A stretch of 64,000 bases of DNA from Kappaphycus alvarezii (Eukaryota; Rhodophyta; Florideophyceae; Gigartinales; Solieriaceae), in NCBI GenBank assembly GCA_002205965.3, contig NADL03000629.1, positions 1,816,552-1,880,551 on the forward strand, read 5' to 3'. Positions 45,570-57,710 of the stretch are shown one piece after another (the stretch's first letter is position 1; each line of letters starts with the position of its first letter). The notes beneath the pieces were generated by a model. The model made no database searches. It was not told the origin of the DNA and worked only from the letters and a program-made list of their open reading frames with translations. A program made the translations under genes and the position numbers.

Positions 45570-46790
45570 TTATGAAGCACGTATGGGATTCATTCGGAGA
45601 AAGTTTGTTCGATGTAGCGGTTGACCACATAGGGCCTGCGAAATGATTAAAAGTCGTACTTCTTCAAGTGCATCATCGTTATCACTAGAGGACATTAACG
45701 TATCAGAGCGCAAAGCAGCAGCGATACCATCCTTTGTATGGGAGGACTCAGAAGTAAAGTCCTCAATCTGCGGACCATTGTCAGAGCGTAATGTTTTACA
45801 CGAAGCTCTTACCTCCTCTAGAGTACGTGCTCTCATAATATTAAATTATTCAACTGAATCTGCCGTATCACTTCCAACTTGTGCAGACGTAAACAACACT
45901 ATTTCGTAGTATCGTTTGATTAGTCTGTTACTTTCTTTTTCCCCTTCTACTGATTGAGCAGGATGGCGTAATTTAGTCTCTTTACACTTCAAACGGCAGC
46001 GTTCATTTTTGATTTTCTTTCGTCCCAAAGGACGATCTTTCGGCTTCTTAGGAGAACTTAAGTGATCATCCGAGCCGGTATAGGTATTATTAGGAACCGG
46101 TTTTCACAAACCTTGTCAGTTTCAAGGACATGGTTGGAACTCTTATGGTGATGATAATTTTTAATCAATTCAACGCTATCGCCATCACGGCGATCATCAT
46201 TGCCATTAAATATTGTATCATGATTCTTCAAAACTTAAAATGATCCAATAAATCGGAATGGTTTGCCACAGTCGTCTGGCGCTTCCTATATTTCCATACG
46301 GTTGAGTAAAGCAGTTTCCATTTGCAGCAAAATTTTTGCGGATATCCAAGGTGGTTGGTTAGGAAGGAATCGTTGATGAAATGCGGAAAATAAAGAATAT
46401 TGTTTCATGATGAGTTAGATCGGTTTCGAACCGATTCGTTATTTGTAGTTCCCAGTTGGTCGGTTTGAAAGTGTCGTTGTAAGGACGATTTAAATTTTCC
46501 ATGGACGTACTTCCTTTCTGTTCAGGTCCATGTTTTGCGTTCTCAATTGCAAAAATACAAAGTCGGGCTAAATATTTCTCTTCAGCTGATGTGAAGGTAG
46601 CACCTATAGGAGTCCTTTCCCTGTTTGGTAGTGAGCTTCTGTTGGATAGATTTGGTCCCTTATCCAAGGGAATATGTGGGATGCAGTTTCTTTTTGGTTT
46701 CTGGATTGGCTTGTTTGACTTGTTATTTTTTTGTTGGCTATTTTGTGAGCTGATACACAACTAAAGACGTAGCATTTCGGCTTTTCGGCG
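45570..46790 (-). pseudogene. Harbinger second ORF: Myb/SANT-like with NAM-associated tail
   Basis: Harbinger elements carry a DNA-binding accessory ORF next to the transposase. On the minus strand, 46760-46359 has RTPIGATFTSAEEKYLARLC, a Myb-like helix start, then EQKGST. Around 46080-45990 it reads SPKKPKDRPLGRKKIKNERC, the RPxGxKxAK block of NAM-associated tails. 45836-45570 (EEVRASCKTLRSDNGP) ends the region. Divergent strand and spacing fit a PIF/Harbinger element. Frames are broken. Confidence 0.55.
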
Positions 46791-49700
46791 TGAAACCGTG
46801 TTTCTAGGAGCCAAACGGCACAAAACTGCATTGATAAATTTTTGCTCTGTGGTCGTTTCCATTTCATTATTTCAGGTCTAAATACTCATAATTGGAACCT
46901 AGTATTTGTTTCTATAAACCATGTCTTTTGCGTTTGCTGCACCGGTGGAGATATAAGGTGCGCATAAAAATCATTTTCTGATTTTTTATGGTATTAGTGG
47001 AGATCTTTTGTGGGTTGGATTTTCCTAACAGCAATGGGTTGAGCTAGTGCGAGAAGGGGGCGGGGAGATCTGGCGAAAAGTTTCGTAAGAAAGCTAAATT
47101 TTAAGGTTAACATTTTACCGAGTCTACCTTCAGAAATATCTTCATTACAGTATCACATTGCTAGATAACGACATATCATTTTTATTTCGCATTTTTGTCT
47201 CGTTTTTGTTGGCAGTATTTTTTCGAATGGGGCTAAATTTAATACATAAAGAATATTCTATTGTCCATTTGCTGCTACACAAGGTTTTTACGAGTCCTTC
47301 TAACGAAAAATTACATTTAAAGCTTCTCTGAGGCTTATGTAACATCTCCCAGATTTAGAAAAGACTAAAATTATTTGGCTACTCGGAGCAATCTTGAGAT
47401 AGTTACTGGCTACAGTAATCAAACATAAATTACGGTTGTAGACCCCCTTGGACAAATATTATCAAGAAATAAGTCTAGTGAAAGGATATAAGCATCAACA
47501 GAAATGGATTCAAAATAAAAGTTGATGTAACAAGAACGGAAATTTCATTTGAGAAACCAATTTAAGGAGTAAAACTACTGCTTCAATCCTTATAAGCGAT
47601 TTTTGAAAAGTACGTATGAAAAATAAGGTCAAAAATCTCTTTTGGGGAATCCTACGTAAACTTTCTGTATTTTTGTCCTTATGAGGTATATCCGGCCTTT
47701 TTTTGCAAAATTACCAGCGATAAGCTTGATGAGTAAACGGAAAAGCGCACAAAAAGGCATCTAAGAATTAATATAATAATAACAAATAATGCTTTCGCGA
47801 GGACCTGTACATATGTGTACTGCTACTTACTATAAATTTTCGTTAGTATTAATCGCTATTGATTCTCGATTACATTCTATTGATTTGAATTGCGCTCCAA
47901 GAAATCTATATTTTACGCTTAAAACGACTTCATTTATTTATTATAAGCCATTCAGAACAGTAACATGGAAAATTTCGCCTCAAAGTATGATGAAAATTTC
48001 AACTTTCCCGGCTGATGGAAAATTTCTAGAATATTGGGATTGAATTGAATACAACCTGAAAATATCAATGACGTGATCTTTAAACTAATTTATTCAATAA
48101 TTGTTTCTTCAATATACTCGAAAATTATTTTAGTAAAGTATATACATTAGTTACCTATTCATTTTTTGCTAGTGCCAATGCAGAGTATCTTTGTCAGTTG
48201 TTGAAAACAGCTACATCCACTCTTTCCATAAACATGGGACTGTTCCAACACCTCTAAGATTTTGTTTTAGAGGTCTTTGTAATACAGCATAAATCTTTTT
48301 TGACCATAACTATTGGCGCCTCGTAAATCTTCTTTCTACATACAAATATTTTTCGGGTTTTTTTTGAAATCAATATATGTAGTGCTGCAACTTGACCTCC
48401 TTAGGTCGACATTTAGAATTATAAAAATTTCCTTGACAAGTGTCGCAGCGATTTATTTTTGAATAAGAACAGTTTTGTCTATTTAGTCGATATAGAATTA
48501 TTTGCATCTAACTAGTTCCCGTTTCGTTTTAATTATTTATGTAGAATGAAAAGGCGATTGATAGTGTATTTTCCATTTTGATTCACTTATTCTTCGTTTC
48601 ATTTCTCATTATTTATGAAAGAAATAAAATATATGTTGGTAAGTCCTTCAGCTTAATTTAGTTTCTATAGATATTTTCAAAACATCTCAAATGGTACTTT
48701 ATTTAAGATTTCTTGCTTGAAATGTCCGGCTCTTTAGGGAATAGGCAATACGAAATGAAAAAATTGAAAGATAATTTTCTTATAGGTGTGAAACCTTTAC
48801 TGTCGAAACAAAACTTCAACTCCTGTAGAAGATGAGAAGAACTTGTCATTGCCGTTTGACATTGAAAATTGTTCACTAGGGTTATTTCAGATTATCATGT
48901 GTACTAACTTGTCTGTATTTGAAGTTAGCCCAGTTTTGGTAGTCTCATATTTTCGTTCATATGGATGTAATACGAAATAACTTTATTTTATAATTATTTA
49001 CTACCATAAATGAGTCTAACAATGGAAAATAATTCAAGTCTCCTTCATGGTAAATTGATATCTAGAAATTTGAAATCATATCAACGTGGGATTGGGAGGC
49101 ATCTGCTCCTATAATTGCTGAATAATACTCCGAAGTACAGTTATAAACACAGGAAATTCAAAATTGACGAAATTTTAACAGCAAATAGTTCTAAGCTTTA
49201 TCTGTTCTCAAGACTTATTTCGACCGACATAAGCAAGGACCATTAATAGAACATTAACTGATGGACTGCAATAGATGTAAAAATAATTGAGGCTAATATT
49301 TTAAAGAATAATATGAGGTGTGAACTATATCCTGCCGACGGTAGACTTCTATTCAATGCTGGGTCCCTCAAAGATATGTTTTAGTATTTGAAGCAAAATT
49401 ATAACTGAAAGAACTGTATCTTTGCAATATTTTGTACAGAGACTGAACTGGTCACAGCTAAACTTCGAAATACCTGCTTGAATAAATCTTGGAAAACTCG
49501 AATAACTTAAATGTTAATTTACAGAAATTGAAATATATGATATATTTGTTTGATATTACATCGCAGTACCGTACTTGAAACAACTGAAATTACAGTGGGT
49601 TTTACATCAATGGCATCAAGATATACACGATTTGAGCTAAATAGTGATCAATTGGAGATCAATCATGAGTAAAATGAAGGTTTCAAAAAAAGTGTGGGCA

Positions 49701-51279
49701 CTGGTGGATTGTAGATAATTTATGCAGTCGTAGAAATACAATAAATTTTATTTACGAAAAATAAAGGAAGGGGATTGAGACTATTTTTAACTGGAAAAGA
49801 TTTATGAACCCACGATACGTTTTCTGAATTATTTCTTTCGTGAAACTGGTGATAGCTTCTCCCAATTTTGGCGATATTTTAGGAAATTTATTCAAAATTA
49901 AGTCTAAATGCTTCCAAGAGTGTTTATTCACGTCCGGAGAACAACAATGTAAACTCTAGAAGTCTTATGCACAGTAAAACGTGATATGAAGTGTAATGCG
50001 GTAAGAAGAGATCGGAAATTTTTTAATTTGAAGAAGGGGCTATGGTATTTGTAATGTAGCTGCAATGAATCTAAGGGACTATTGATTAATAAAAAGTGAT
50101 GGAGAGAATAGATTTTCTTTCTATTTTTAACCCACGTTTCTGTTGCATATGTTTTCAAGGTTTATTGTTTCTGCTAAACTTTTTTAAATGTATTTCTGTG
50201 ATATATTTCTTTGTCTTTTACTAGAAATTGCATCTGTTTCTTCATCGCATTACAAATAAATTGGTGTACAGGCATTAAAGAAAAAGTTGCTTTTGTGATC
50301 TTCCTATTTCTTGAAATAGGAAAGTAATTTTAGAAAATATTTTGAAACCTCAAGAAATAATTTCCGTCCATAACAGGCATCCGAAAAATATTTAGTAAGT
50401 TGGTTTCGAGTGAGTAGGACAGATGATTTATGAATAGTTGAAATTCCTTATCCATCTGCTGAAAAATGCTGCGAAAATTCTTTTAATGGTGAAATTCTGT
50501 CTTAATTCCATGCTTTGAGAGTTTAGTAAACTCATTTAATCTTTCTTGTCCCTCACTTTTGCTAAAATCATCGATTTAAAGAGTCAATATCAAAGAAAGT
50601 TATTCTTTATAAATAGGAAGCGCTTAAATGTGAGTTTCTCTGGCCAGATCCTTTCTTTGAGAACTTTCTTATATTCATTTACCTCTGTATATGGCTTTAT
50701 AGCTTGGTTTCGTATAGTCAGTACTGAAAGACATTCGGTTGACAAAAATTATTAACTTTTTGTTGACTTTTTCTATCATACTTGAGGAGTGAAATATAAA
50801 GTCCAAATTTATATTCTTCATTTGTTGTTAATCATGTTATGGTGATTTTATTGTGAAAAGATTTGATGATATTCGAATAACTTATCACAGTCCTGCGGAT
50901 ACAGCTAGGTGTGCAATATTTAAAATCTTGGAGGAAAAAGCATTTCCAAGATTATATTGGCGTCTTAGTTGCAATGCGAATAAGTTTCGGAACCAAAATT
51001 AATAAGATACCTTTAGTTCAGATGTAGAGTTTTCACAACCTTCTGATCATGTCGTAGTGGCCTATTTCGCCATTAAGTTACAATCATATAATCATACATT
51101 TACAAAAAACAGTTCTGTAGATAAAGGTAATGATAAATATTATTATAAAAATATTTCAAGCAGCAGAGGGCTCAAAATTATCATAAAAATGTACGCAAAA
51201 TCTTAAAACAGACTATTTTACAAATTAAGACCTTTACAATATTCATTGTGTGAATAGATACCAGGGGTAAGGCTCTTCA
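46791..51279. other. 4.5 kb AT-rich sequence without recognised genes
   Basis: Markedly AT-rich, with many short frames and long A/T runs. The longest frames (e.g. 47789-48043, 49928-50158 minus) have no motif. No tRNA, rRNA, tandem array or copy of any other window element was seen. Confidence 0.5.
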
Positions 51280-51385
51280 TCGTGCAGTTGTCCTGAGAGA
51301 TGATTCTCCAAAGCCATAGCATTTTTTTTTGATGAACAAAACTAGATCAAAAAATTTCAGCCTACTTTAACGTCTGCAAAAATAA
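51280..51385 (+). repeat. Diverged relative of 52893-53006
   Basis: CAAAACTAGATC, AATTTCAGCCTACTTTAACG and TCTGCAAAAATAAA line up with the inside of the large duplication (ACAAAACTGGATC...GTCTGCGAAAATAAA), at lower identity than the duplication copies have to each other. It ends a few bases before the duplication starts. Confidence 0.65.
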
Positions 51386-51959
51386 ATTTTTAGTTTAGAA
51401 CCGCTTCCCTGAAGCTTTGGGAACGCATTGCGAGCGTGATGATGGACACTATAATTATACTGCCAAAAAAATTCAGAACAGAGCGCCACGAACACTGTAG
51501 ATGAGCACGCATGATAATTTTAATTTGTTTGGGTGCTCACGATTCCTGTTTTCGATTAAGTGATGAAAGGGTTCCAAAAGTTTATGTCGTTGTGCGCCGA
51601 GATGTCATAACATATCTTCTGCGATTCTGAAACCCCCGTATACGGGCCAAATAAATTCCATTCTTTTCCGATAGGTACAGGCTATAGGTATGGCGACTAG
51701 ATATTTTCCTTTGAAACATACCTCTCGTTTGCTTGTTTTTCTTCGTAAAATTTGCCTAGTTTATTAATGACATGCTTTATATGTGCTAGAATCCTCCCGA
51801 TTAGCAAAAGTTTGTACACGAGTTGAGTAGACTGCTTCCTCTGGGAGAGTTCAACCCAGTTTGGAGAGGAATCATTAAGTACGGATCCGAGTAGTCACGA
51901 TGCTGAACGTTACTTTAAGACCCTGGAATCGTTTCAGCTAATTACGTTTACTAACTGTA

Positions 51960-51990
51960 TATAGATGGTTGAGTCTGCCAACCATCTATA
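51960..51990. repeat. Perfect 12-bp hairpin
   Basis: TATAGATGGTTG, 7-base loop, CAACCATCTATA. The same hairpin is present in the second copy near 60231-60261. No T-run follows it; not a terminator. Confidence 0.85.
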
Positions 51991-53469
51991 GTTTGAGTTT
52001 TTCCGCCATATCTGTAACCCAATGGCCACTGCCCCTTCTCTACCTTCTCTTGTTCCCAAAACTACGCTGAAGTAGCACGTTTATATCCCGCAAAATCGTT
52101 TTTCTGGAGGCATCTTGCACTCCAACTTCCATATGCCCCTATATACCCCTACCGAACTGACTCTTCAAGGGCGTGCTAGATTCTTACTTTAAATGGAATG
52201 GATTCAAGAGGCACAGATGGGTAATTGCCTTCGAATAATCTCCCAGGAGTTCTCATAACAATATTGACCGCCTCAGAGGTCTTCGGTGATGTGCAGTATA
52301 GTTTTAGCGAGACTTAAGTGGCTACCATAAGTTGGTATGAAATGACGCCACCTTTTCACCACATGCACGTCAAACAAATTATGAGACAGCTTTCTTCATG
52401 CTCCAAAATATCAGATTGGATACAACATGAAGAAGTTGGAGTCTGGGAAAAGTCAGAAGGTTGACTTTGACCTGACCTAATTCTTCTGGATAAGGTTTAC
52501 TCTACCTTCCCAGTATATCGTCTCCCACGCAGGTTGGACTCGTTAGGTACTGCTGTTTGCCATGAATCTACCCGGGATCCACAGGGTTTTTTGGTCCACC
52601 TGTTGTGATTTTCGTCCCCCGGATTGGTTAAGACATAAATGTTCTTTACGCACGACGTTTTTCCCCCGGACTGGCTCAGACATCGTCTTTTCTCATTATG
52701 TTTTGTGCATGTATGTGTGGACCTCGGCTGAATTGCCTGTTGGTCCAGCCCCTCAAAACCTTGCAATCAAATGTCTTCTCAGTTGTCTGTAGAATACCAA
52801 TTTCCAGCAGATCATCGCGTAATTGTGACGAGTTTAATACTTGCTACTTGGGAGCTTTGCAGCTTTGCTGTTCATAAATCTTCTTCTCTACGTCTCGTCA
52901 TCCTGCAGCCGTCCTGAAAGAGAACTCTTCATGAGCATAGAAAATTTTTGTGACGAACAAAACTGGATCTACAAATTTCAGCCTACTTTAACGTCTGCGA
53001 AAATAAAATTGGATGAATTTATCATGCCCGCCCGGCAAATATTCCAACTCAATAAGCTCGCATTAGTCTTGACCATTCAAGTCAATCGTAGTCGCCTTCA
53101 TCCACTTTCAACAGGAATAATCCTTCCTGCAGATGCAGCACATCATAAAATTCGCTTGCTGGTACCCACCGTGATATGCACTGAGATTGTGCCCGCGAAA
53201 CAAATTCACAAAGAGGACCTAATTTGGATACTGCATTTGCATTTGCACCAACTTTTTTGGATTAAGCCAACATGGCAAATTCGAGGCACGCTTTTTGTGA
53301 CAAGATGGCAGTAATTGAGGAAGCAGATGCTAAGGTGCCCGAAGATACCAAGATCAATTGTCTGACACTCTACAAGTATCTATTCAATTCTAGTCCGGTA
53401 GCTTGTAGCTTGGAGCTCCAAGGCGACACCTAGTAATTTACCTCGAGAGTACCTTCCTCTAGTCAGTTT

Positions 53470-53870
53470 CGTCCGCACGATTCCCGTTAACTTTTTTTTG
53501 GTATTTGGAATGTTTGTTTGAGACTTTGGGATTTTCCAAAAAAGTCCATATAAGCTGAGTAAACGTCTTCCTCTAGGAGGGAGAACGCAGGTTGGGAGAC
53601 AACTTCAATTGCAGACCCGAGTAATTGAGAGGTGGAGAGACATCTTGTCCCAGGAATCATTTCTTTAACGCTATTCCCTCAGCAAAGGTGGAAAATCCTG
53701 CCCCTCCTACGCTTGCCTGTCTTCCCTTGGTCCCTGTTCCTTGTTTGCCTCTTCATTTTCCCACAACCATACTTTGGTAGCACTCTTGTCGCTCACAACA
53801 CATGCGTCTTTCAATAATTGGCTCTGAGAACATCATCCCCTGGACATTCATTCCTAGCACATCCGACAAT
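53470..53870 (+). repeat. LTR-like sequence of family C, third copy
   Basis: Landmarks in order: GGTATTTGGAATG, GAGACTTTGGGAT, TCCATATAAGC (TATA), GAGTAAACGTCTTCCTC, CTTTGGTAGCACTCTTGTCGC, TTGGCTCTGAGAAC. These parallel 15600-15976. A more distant relative lies at 51700-52120 (GAGTAGACTGCTTCCTCTGG, GAAGTAGCACGTTTATA). Repeated in the second duplication copy at about 61740-62130. Confidence 0.55.
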
Positions 53871-55738
53871 GAATAACATCTACTCTGAGATAAGTATGTC
53901 GGCCGATTAGTAATTTGTTTACTACTAATCGCACCTATCCACACACGCAAACCACCAACCAAGGGGCGAATGTTTGTGTATTTTCATCTTGAACGCTGTA
54001 CTCGACTGGACAACTTGCATAGCAATACAGCAATGTAGCAATGTATTATCTCAACATCATGCGATCTCAGACGCTCATCGGCTATTTCGATACAATCTCA
54101 AATCCCTATATGCGTCTGGAATCATGGAGCAGATCCATGTCTTACCCGCACGACATTATTCTGCATTCCGCGACTGCTGCATTTCGCTATGCTCTTACAC
54201 TTTTTCATACTGTACCATTGGTGAGGGGAAGGAATGCAATTGGCTCAACGAGTGCCCTGTAGATTACGATCGCTCGCAGTGGATTGTTGTTCTATAGGAA
54301 TGACGGAACATAGGTCCATCAGTGGGATATCCCTCTAATATTTTCGGTGCATTACTCTTTAAATATCTGGGAAATTGTCATATGAAGAGTTTCGCTGGAG
54401 CTGGGATCGGAGGAAGAGCAGAGAACTAGATCGCGAGAAAACAAATAACGGGCAGGAAGATCGGGTGCGCTACTGCTTAGTGGCACTGGCGGCTGTGCCC
54501 TGACAGGAGACAAGTGTCAAGAGAAAAATGGCGCTCAGCGTTGCCGATCCCATAGCTCAATGTCATATTGGACAAGGGGAATTAAGCTCTATCGCTCTTG
54601 TTGGAACTGAAAAGCACGGCAACAAACACAAGTGTATAGCTGCGGGTGCCTCTCTATCGCGTGAGGTGGAACGCCCCTGCAGCAAGTGAGAAGGAACATT
54701 GTGTGTCGCGGTATTACAAAACGCCCACCTCAAAAATTTTTAGTCTCAGCTCTCTGAAGACCTGCAGTAAATTCACATCCCATATCACCATACTACAGAG
54801 GCAGTTGCAGATTTGTTCCCGGGCAAACGGGGCAGTAACCAGATTGGTGCTACGGGCCCACATGCTATGGCTAGCACCGCGCCCATCATCTGCGGTCCGT
54901 GCTCCTCTATATGCTCAGGCCCCACTAGAGAGAGAGGCTTTTATTGCCCCCAATATGCTGCCCTGCAGTGAAGACCACAGCCGACCCAGACGGCTCGCGG
55001 CCCGTTTCTAGTCGATAGAAATCAGTCGACGTAACGGAATAGGGCACTGCGCGCAGTGAATATTGTAGTTTGCGACGTTAAGGGAAGATATAAAGCCTGG
55101 TTGCGTGTGAGGATCATGATTTTGGGAAAGTGTGGAGCACGGCCCGGGCGGGACAGCACGTATGCAGTGACCTGCCGGGGTACTGGCAAACACCACCACC
55201 ACCGCTTGCGACAAGCCGGCTGCGCAGAGTTTTCCACGGAGACGACCTGTACCTGCAGATGTCTTGGGGCTGAAACTGGACTGGCATCCAGGGACTGTTG
55301 ATGGGCATATAACCCCTTACGATACCTTACGTCATACCATTCCTTCACGTTGTCCCTCGAGGTTGCGCCGGGATTAGTTTTTCCGTGCCGGGAACCCCGC
55401 TACCTTTCTGCAAACTAAAGCTCAGATTGGAAGGTGCTCTTCATTTTTTGCACAGGGCAATGGAGACGTCCGGAAAGGTTCGGGGGGGGGGTGATGCAAA
55501 GGCACGCCGCAGCAGCCGTCATGTCCAATGCGGCCTGCTTGATGGCTGGCCTGAAGGCGGCCTTTTACGGAGCGTAGTTCTTCTCCAATTATTGTGTCGC
55601 CACACCTTTTTGAGTCGATTGTAGTTGTCTAGATGTTGTCTGTAGGATAGATCGAATATATCTTTCAGCAGTAAAAAACCCCAAACGTTACCCTTTTCTT
55701 TGCACATACATATCGTACTGCTATACAAGTCGACAGGG

Positions 55739-56338
55739 TATCGGCCAGCACATCTGCTACAGAAATTGAACCCCCATGTTCGCCATTCCGGATCATTTTG
55801 CGCCAATTAGGTGAAACGGTCGGAACGCGTGGGGTGGGGGGAGGAACAGAAACGCGGACGAATTCATAACGCATGGTTTAGGTACTTTGGTTCATGCACA
55901 GCAGGATACCGACGTAGGATACCTCGGGGCTCTGCGCGGCAGATGAAACGCGGGAAGGGCCTTGGCAGTTGGCTCTGACAGCTCCGTTGGAAGATAGCTG
56001 GCCATCTGGATGGGACAGCTGATCGGTTTCAGCGGAGCCCAGTTTTCCGTGCTAGATGCTCTTACTCTTGTGAATTATTCTTTCGGGATCCGCTGGAGCT
56101 CTCTACACTTTAGTAGCCCCTAGGAATGAAACCAGCGGGGCAGGCAAAATTCATGGCAGGACACCTTGATGGCCCCTCAAATCAAACCCCCGCCATGGGA
56201 TGTCTGTTGCCGAACGCACGTATGGAACATCCCCTGCTTTACTACAAGGCAGGACGTTGGATAACTTGAGGAGCCTGCATCCTGTCAAAGCGCTTCAGAC
56301 CCCCTCCAGTTCAAATCTAACCACCCTCGCATCCAATC
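55739..56338. other. 5' flank of the small secreted-protein gene
   Basis: GC-rich 600 bp. No TATA box or other gene recognised. It may still belong to the duplicated unit, but the second copy is cut by the window end. Confidence 0.4.
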
Positions 56339-56590
56339 ATGATTGCTAAGATCGCCACCATTCTCGCCCTCGTCGGAGCTGCTGTCGCCACTCCTGTTTC
56401 CCGTTCCGGGGTCCATGGCGTGCTGAGCTCTGGGGCCGGCTTCCACAGCCACGGAACCACTTCCGCCGGTGCCGCCGCTGATGCCGAGTCCGGTGTTGCC
56501 GCAGGTTCTCTTGAAGGTATCGGATCAGTTCTCGGCGTTGCTGGTCCGGGTCAGGCGGCCGCGGCCGCCCTTGCCTCCCCATCTCTGTAG
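56339..56590 (+). CDS. Putative small secreted Ala/Gly-rich protein
   Basis: 83 codons from an ATG at 56339. MIAKIATILALVGAAVATPV looks like a signal peptide with cleavage after AVA (about residue 17). The mature part is rich in Gly, Ala and Ser (GAGFHSHGTTSAGAAADAES), low in charge and without cysteines. No family recognised. The region is GC-rich compared with its flanks, and AATAAAAATAAA at about 56850 could be the poly(A) signal, giving a ~260-base 3' UTR. A long overlapping minus-strand frame (56346-56939) is likely its shadow. A host gene is plausible. Confidence 0.55.
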   Translation: MIAKIATILALVGAAVATPVSRSGVHGVLSSGAGFHSHGTTSAGAAADAESGVAAGSLEGIGSVLGVAGPGQAAAAALASPSL

Positions 56591-57211
56591 GTGGAACTAG
56601 ACCAGCCGAAGGCCGCAGCGATTGCTGATCGCAGCGTGCATCCTCCAAGTCCCAGTTAGAAGTGTTCAGCGCTGGAACCGTGACTAGGGCTGATCCTTGC
56701 GGCGAATGAGGCAACGGAGGAGTTATGGGTAGCCCCGCCCTTGATGGAAGCGGTGGTGCACGCGGTGACGCTTCTGGCGCCGAGGATGAAAATATGGTGC
56801 TGAGTGGGCAGGAGAAAAACATGGAAACTCCGCGCGGTTGCGGAACACAAATAAAAATAAACACAGTGGATGGAGGGCCGCGGGTGAGGTAGATAGGTCT
56901 CTGTGCATTAGGGTGACTAGATTTACTCAGCGTGTACAAATGATTAAACAGAGACTATCTTGGTTTCTGAACGTACAAACAGTGCAGCACTAAATACGTG
57001 CGTAACCAACATATATTCTAGTCGTATACAACACATATTCTGGCCACTTTACTCAGTGGTACAGATTCAGCGTAAAGCGTGGTCTCGGAGAACGTACTGT
57101 GCGCTGGAACGGATCCCGCTGGGTGAAGGGTGGAATTTGGGTGAGGGGGTAATGTAGGGTATTTTACTGATTAGGGATGTGAAGCGGCTACTTCCCGGTT
57201 TTTCGTTGCCT
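56591..57211. other. 3' flank and intergenic
   Basis: Includes the putative 3' UTR and poly(A) signal of the secreted-protein gene (to about 56870). The rest shows no gene. Confidence 0.4.
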
Positions 57212-57640
57212 TGTGCTAGGCGCGTGGGGATCGGAACGGATTTTTGTCGCCGTCATTTACCGACTTTTAAATTACTGCACTACTTCCCCTCCTCCAAAAT
57301 TACTTGTAGTTCCGGTCCTTCCTCGCCCTCTCTGAGCCTTGCATATCCTTACCGCGGTCCTCTCCAAATTTACTTCCGTTTTATCTAGATATTTGTATAC
57401 TGTACCTACCCCTCTAAATCGATCCCGAATCACGGCCTTTTCATTTTTCGCTTACCTCCTCCTCCGAATTCATTTTTTTGAGAAAAAGGGCGCAAATGCA
57501 CTACTACAAATTCCCTTCAAGATTAATTTTACCATTTCCAAATCTATAGAATGCGCCGCGGGGAGCCTATTTAAGCCCCTCTATTCCAGGTTTCAAACGT
57601 CCCCGATCAATGTACTCACCACCCGTCTCCCCTACCCACT
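57212..57640 (+). repeat. LTR-like repeat family D, plus-strand copy
   Basis: TGTGCTAGGCGCG, GTCGCCGTCATTTACCG, TACCGCGGTCCTCTCCAAAT, TTGAGAAAAAGGGCGC and CCTATTTAAGCCCC match the reverse complement of 11235-11633 in order. Probably an isolated LTR; no flanking duplication found. Confidence 0.6.
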
Positions 57641-57710
57641 CAAAACACCCTCAATTGCCTACACTCTCCAAAGCCCACCAAAATGGACAACATGCCATGC
57701 AAGCATGTAA

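Larger units (their letters stand above)
51391..55738 (+). repeat. Large direct duplication, copy 1
   Basis: From CCGCTTCCCTGAAGC onward it matches 59662-64000 almost base for base, with scattered substitutions and 1-5 bp indels; the offset drifts from 8271 to about 8262. Copy 2 is cut by the window end, so the right border is unknown. Contents: LTR-like sequences (51700-52120 and 53470-53870), a hairpin, a GC-richer part (54400-55740) and no frame I recognise. Part is probably LTR-element debris. Confidence 0.95.

Noticed and set aside
36014-48430. Shared phrase ACTTGACCTCCTTA at 36018 and 48391
   Set aside because: The match stops after about 15 bases on each side; chance or a very short relic.
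52841-53314. 157-codon frame in duplication copy 1
   Set aside because: In copy 2 (61109-61324) the frame is less than half as long although the DNA is about 99% identical, and no motif is present. Not under coding constraint.
54646-55348. Overlapping frames on both strands in the GC-rich part of the duplication
   Set aside because: They start at GTG or other non-ATG codons, show no motif, and are preserved in the second copy only because it is recent.
56346-56939. 197-codon minus-strand frame
   Set aside because: Low-complexity Pro/Arg/His-rich reading opposite the signal-peptide gene; most likely a shadow of its GC-rich codons.
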